Shown here: piece after piece, positions 13,727 through 13,732 of the stretch | How the letters are laid out: each line of letters begins with the position of its first letter | How positions within the stretch are numbered: position 1 is the stretch's first letter | Assembly (NCBI GenBank): GCA_045564915.1 | Contig: JBJLGL010000003.1 | Coordinates: forward strand, 1-13,732 | Reading direction: 5' to 3' | DNA length: 13,732 nt | Source: JAQWRV01 sp045564915 | Lineage (GTDB): Bacteria > Pseudomonadota > Alphaproteobacteria > Rhodospirillales > Rhodospirillaceae | The notes under the pieces: generated by a model | Databases searched by the model: none | The model's input: only the letters and a program-made list of their open reading frames with translations | What the model was told of the DNA's origin: nothing | Translations under genes and position numbers: made by a program

Positions 13727-13732
13727 TATAAC

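Overview
The window looks like chromosomal DNA of a marine-type alphaproteobacterium. Basis: a Zur-DUF1826 arrangement typical of alphaproteobacterial zinc regulons, TonB-dependent uptake, a tannase-family esterase and an arsenate-reductase fragment of the alphaproteobacterial style. The placement near Hyphomonadales/Parvularculales/Rhodobacterales is inference; no rRNA or marker gene is present. Most genes left of about 8.6 kb are on the minus strand. From 8.8 kb rightward the sequence has the patchy look of an integrated island.

Region 1 (1-3.9 kb). A cut-off secreted-type SDR oxidoreductase is followed by a zinc-homeostasis operon read leftward: zur (3749-3360), a ZnuD-like TonB-dependent receptor with a His/Glu-rich metal-binding loop (3263-1212), and a DUF1826 protein (1194-523). 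A dense cluster of GTTATA/TATAAC half-sites lies directly in front of zur (3761-3794). The simplest reading is an autoregulated, zinc-repressed operon for zinc uptake across the outer membrane.

Region 2 (3.9-8.6 kb). A pair of small minus-strand genes (SnoaL/NTF2-like and DUF1330) lies divergent from a secreted tannase/feruloyl-esterase family hydrolase with an intact catalytic set. Then come a class I SAM methyltransferase-like gene and the C-terminal remains of an FAD amine oxidase, broken by a one-base loss in a G run and lacking its whole FAD-binding half.

Region 3 (8.6-13.7 kb). A DUF4102/P4-type tyrosine recombinase, preceded by a tandem AAGTACCCATGC repeat, sits where the amine oxidase is truncated. 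Immediately after its stop come two related Sel1-repeat lipoprotein-like or periplasmic genes. They share a 66-bp upstream block and an identical 23-residue C-terminus, but differ in the number of Sel1 repeats. Between them lie a small secreted protein, a convergent ACR3 arsenite exporter, and a remarkable composite ORF translationally coupled to it. That ORF joins a PstS-like signal peptide and N-terminus, a zinc-ribbon/RuvC-III-like tail of the TnpB/Cas12 type, and the C-terminal half of an ArsC-type arsenate reductase that lacks its catalytic P-loop. Upstream of it is a 235-bp non-coding element bounded by 33-bp inverted repeats.

The composite ORF and the inverted-repeat element are the most unusual items. 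No CRISPR array, rRNA or complete tRNA is visible. All family assignments are from reading protein motifs by eye; no database search was made.
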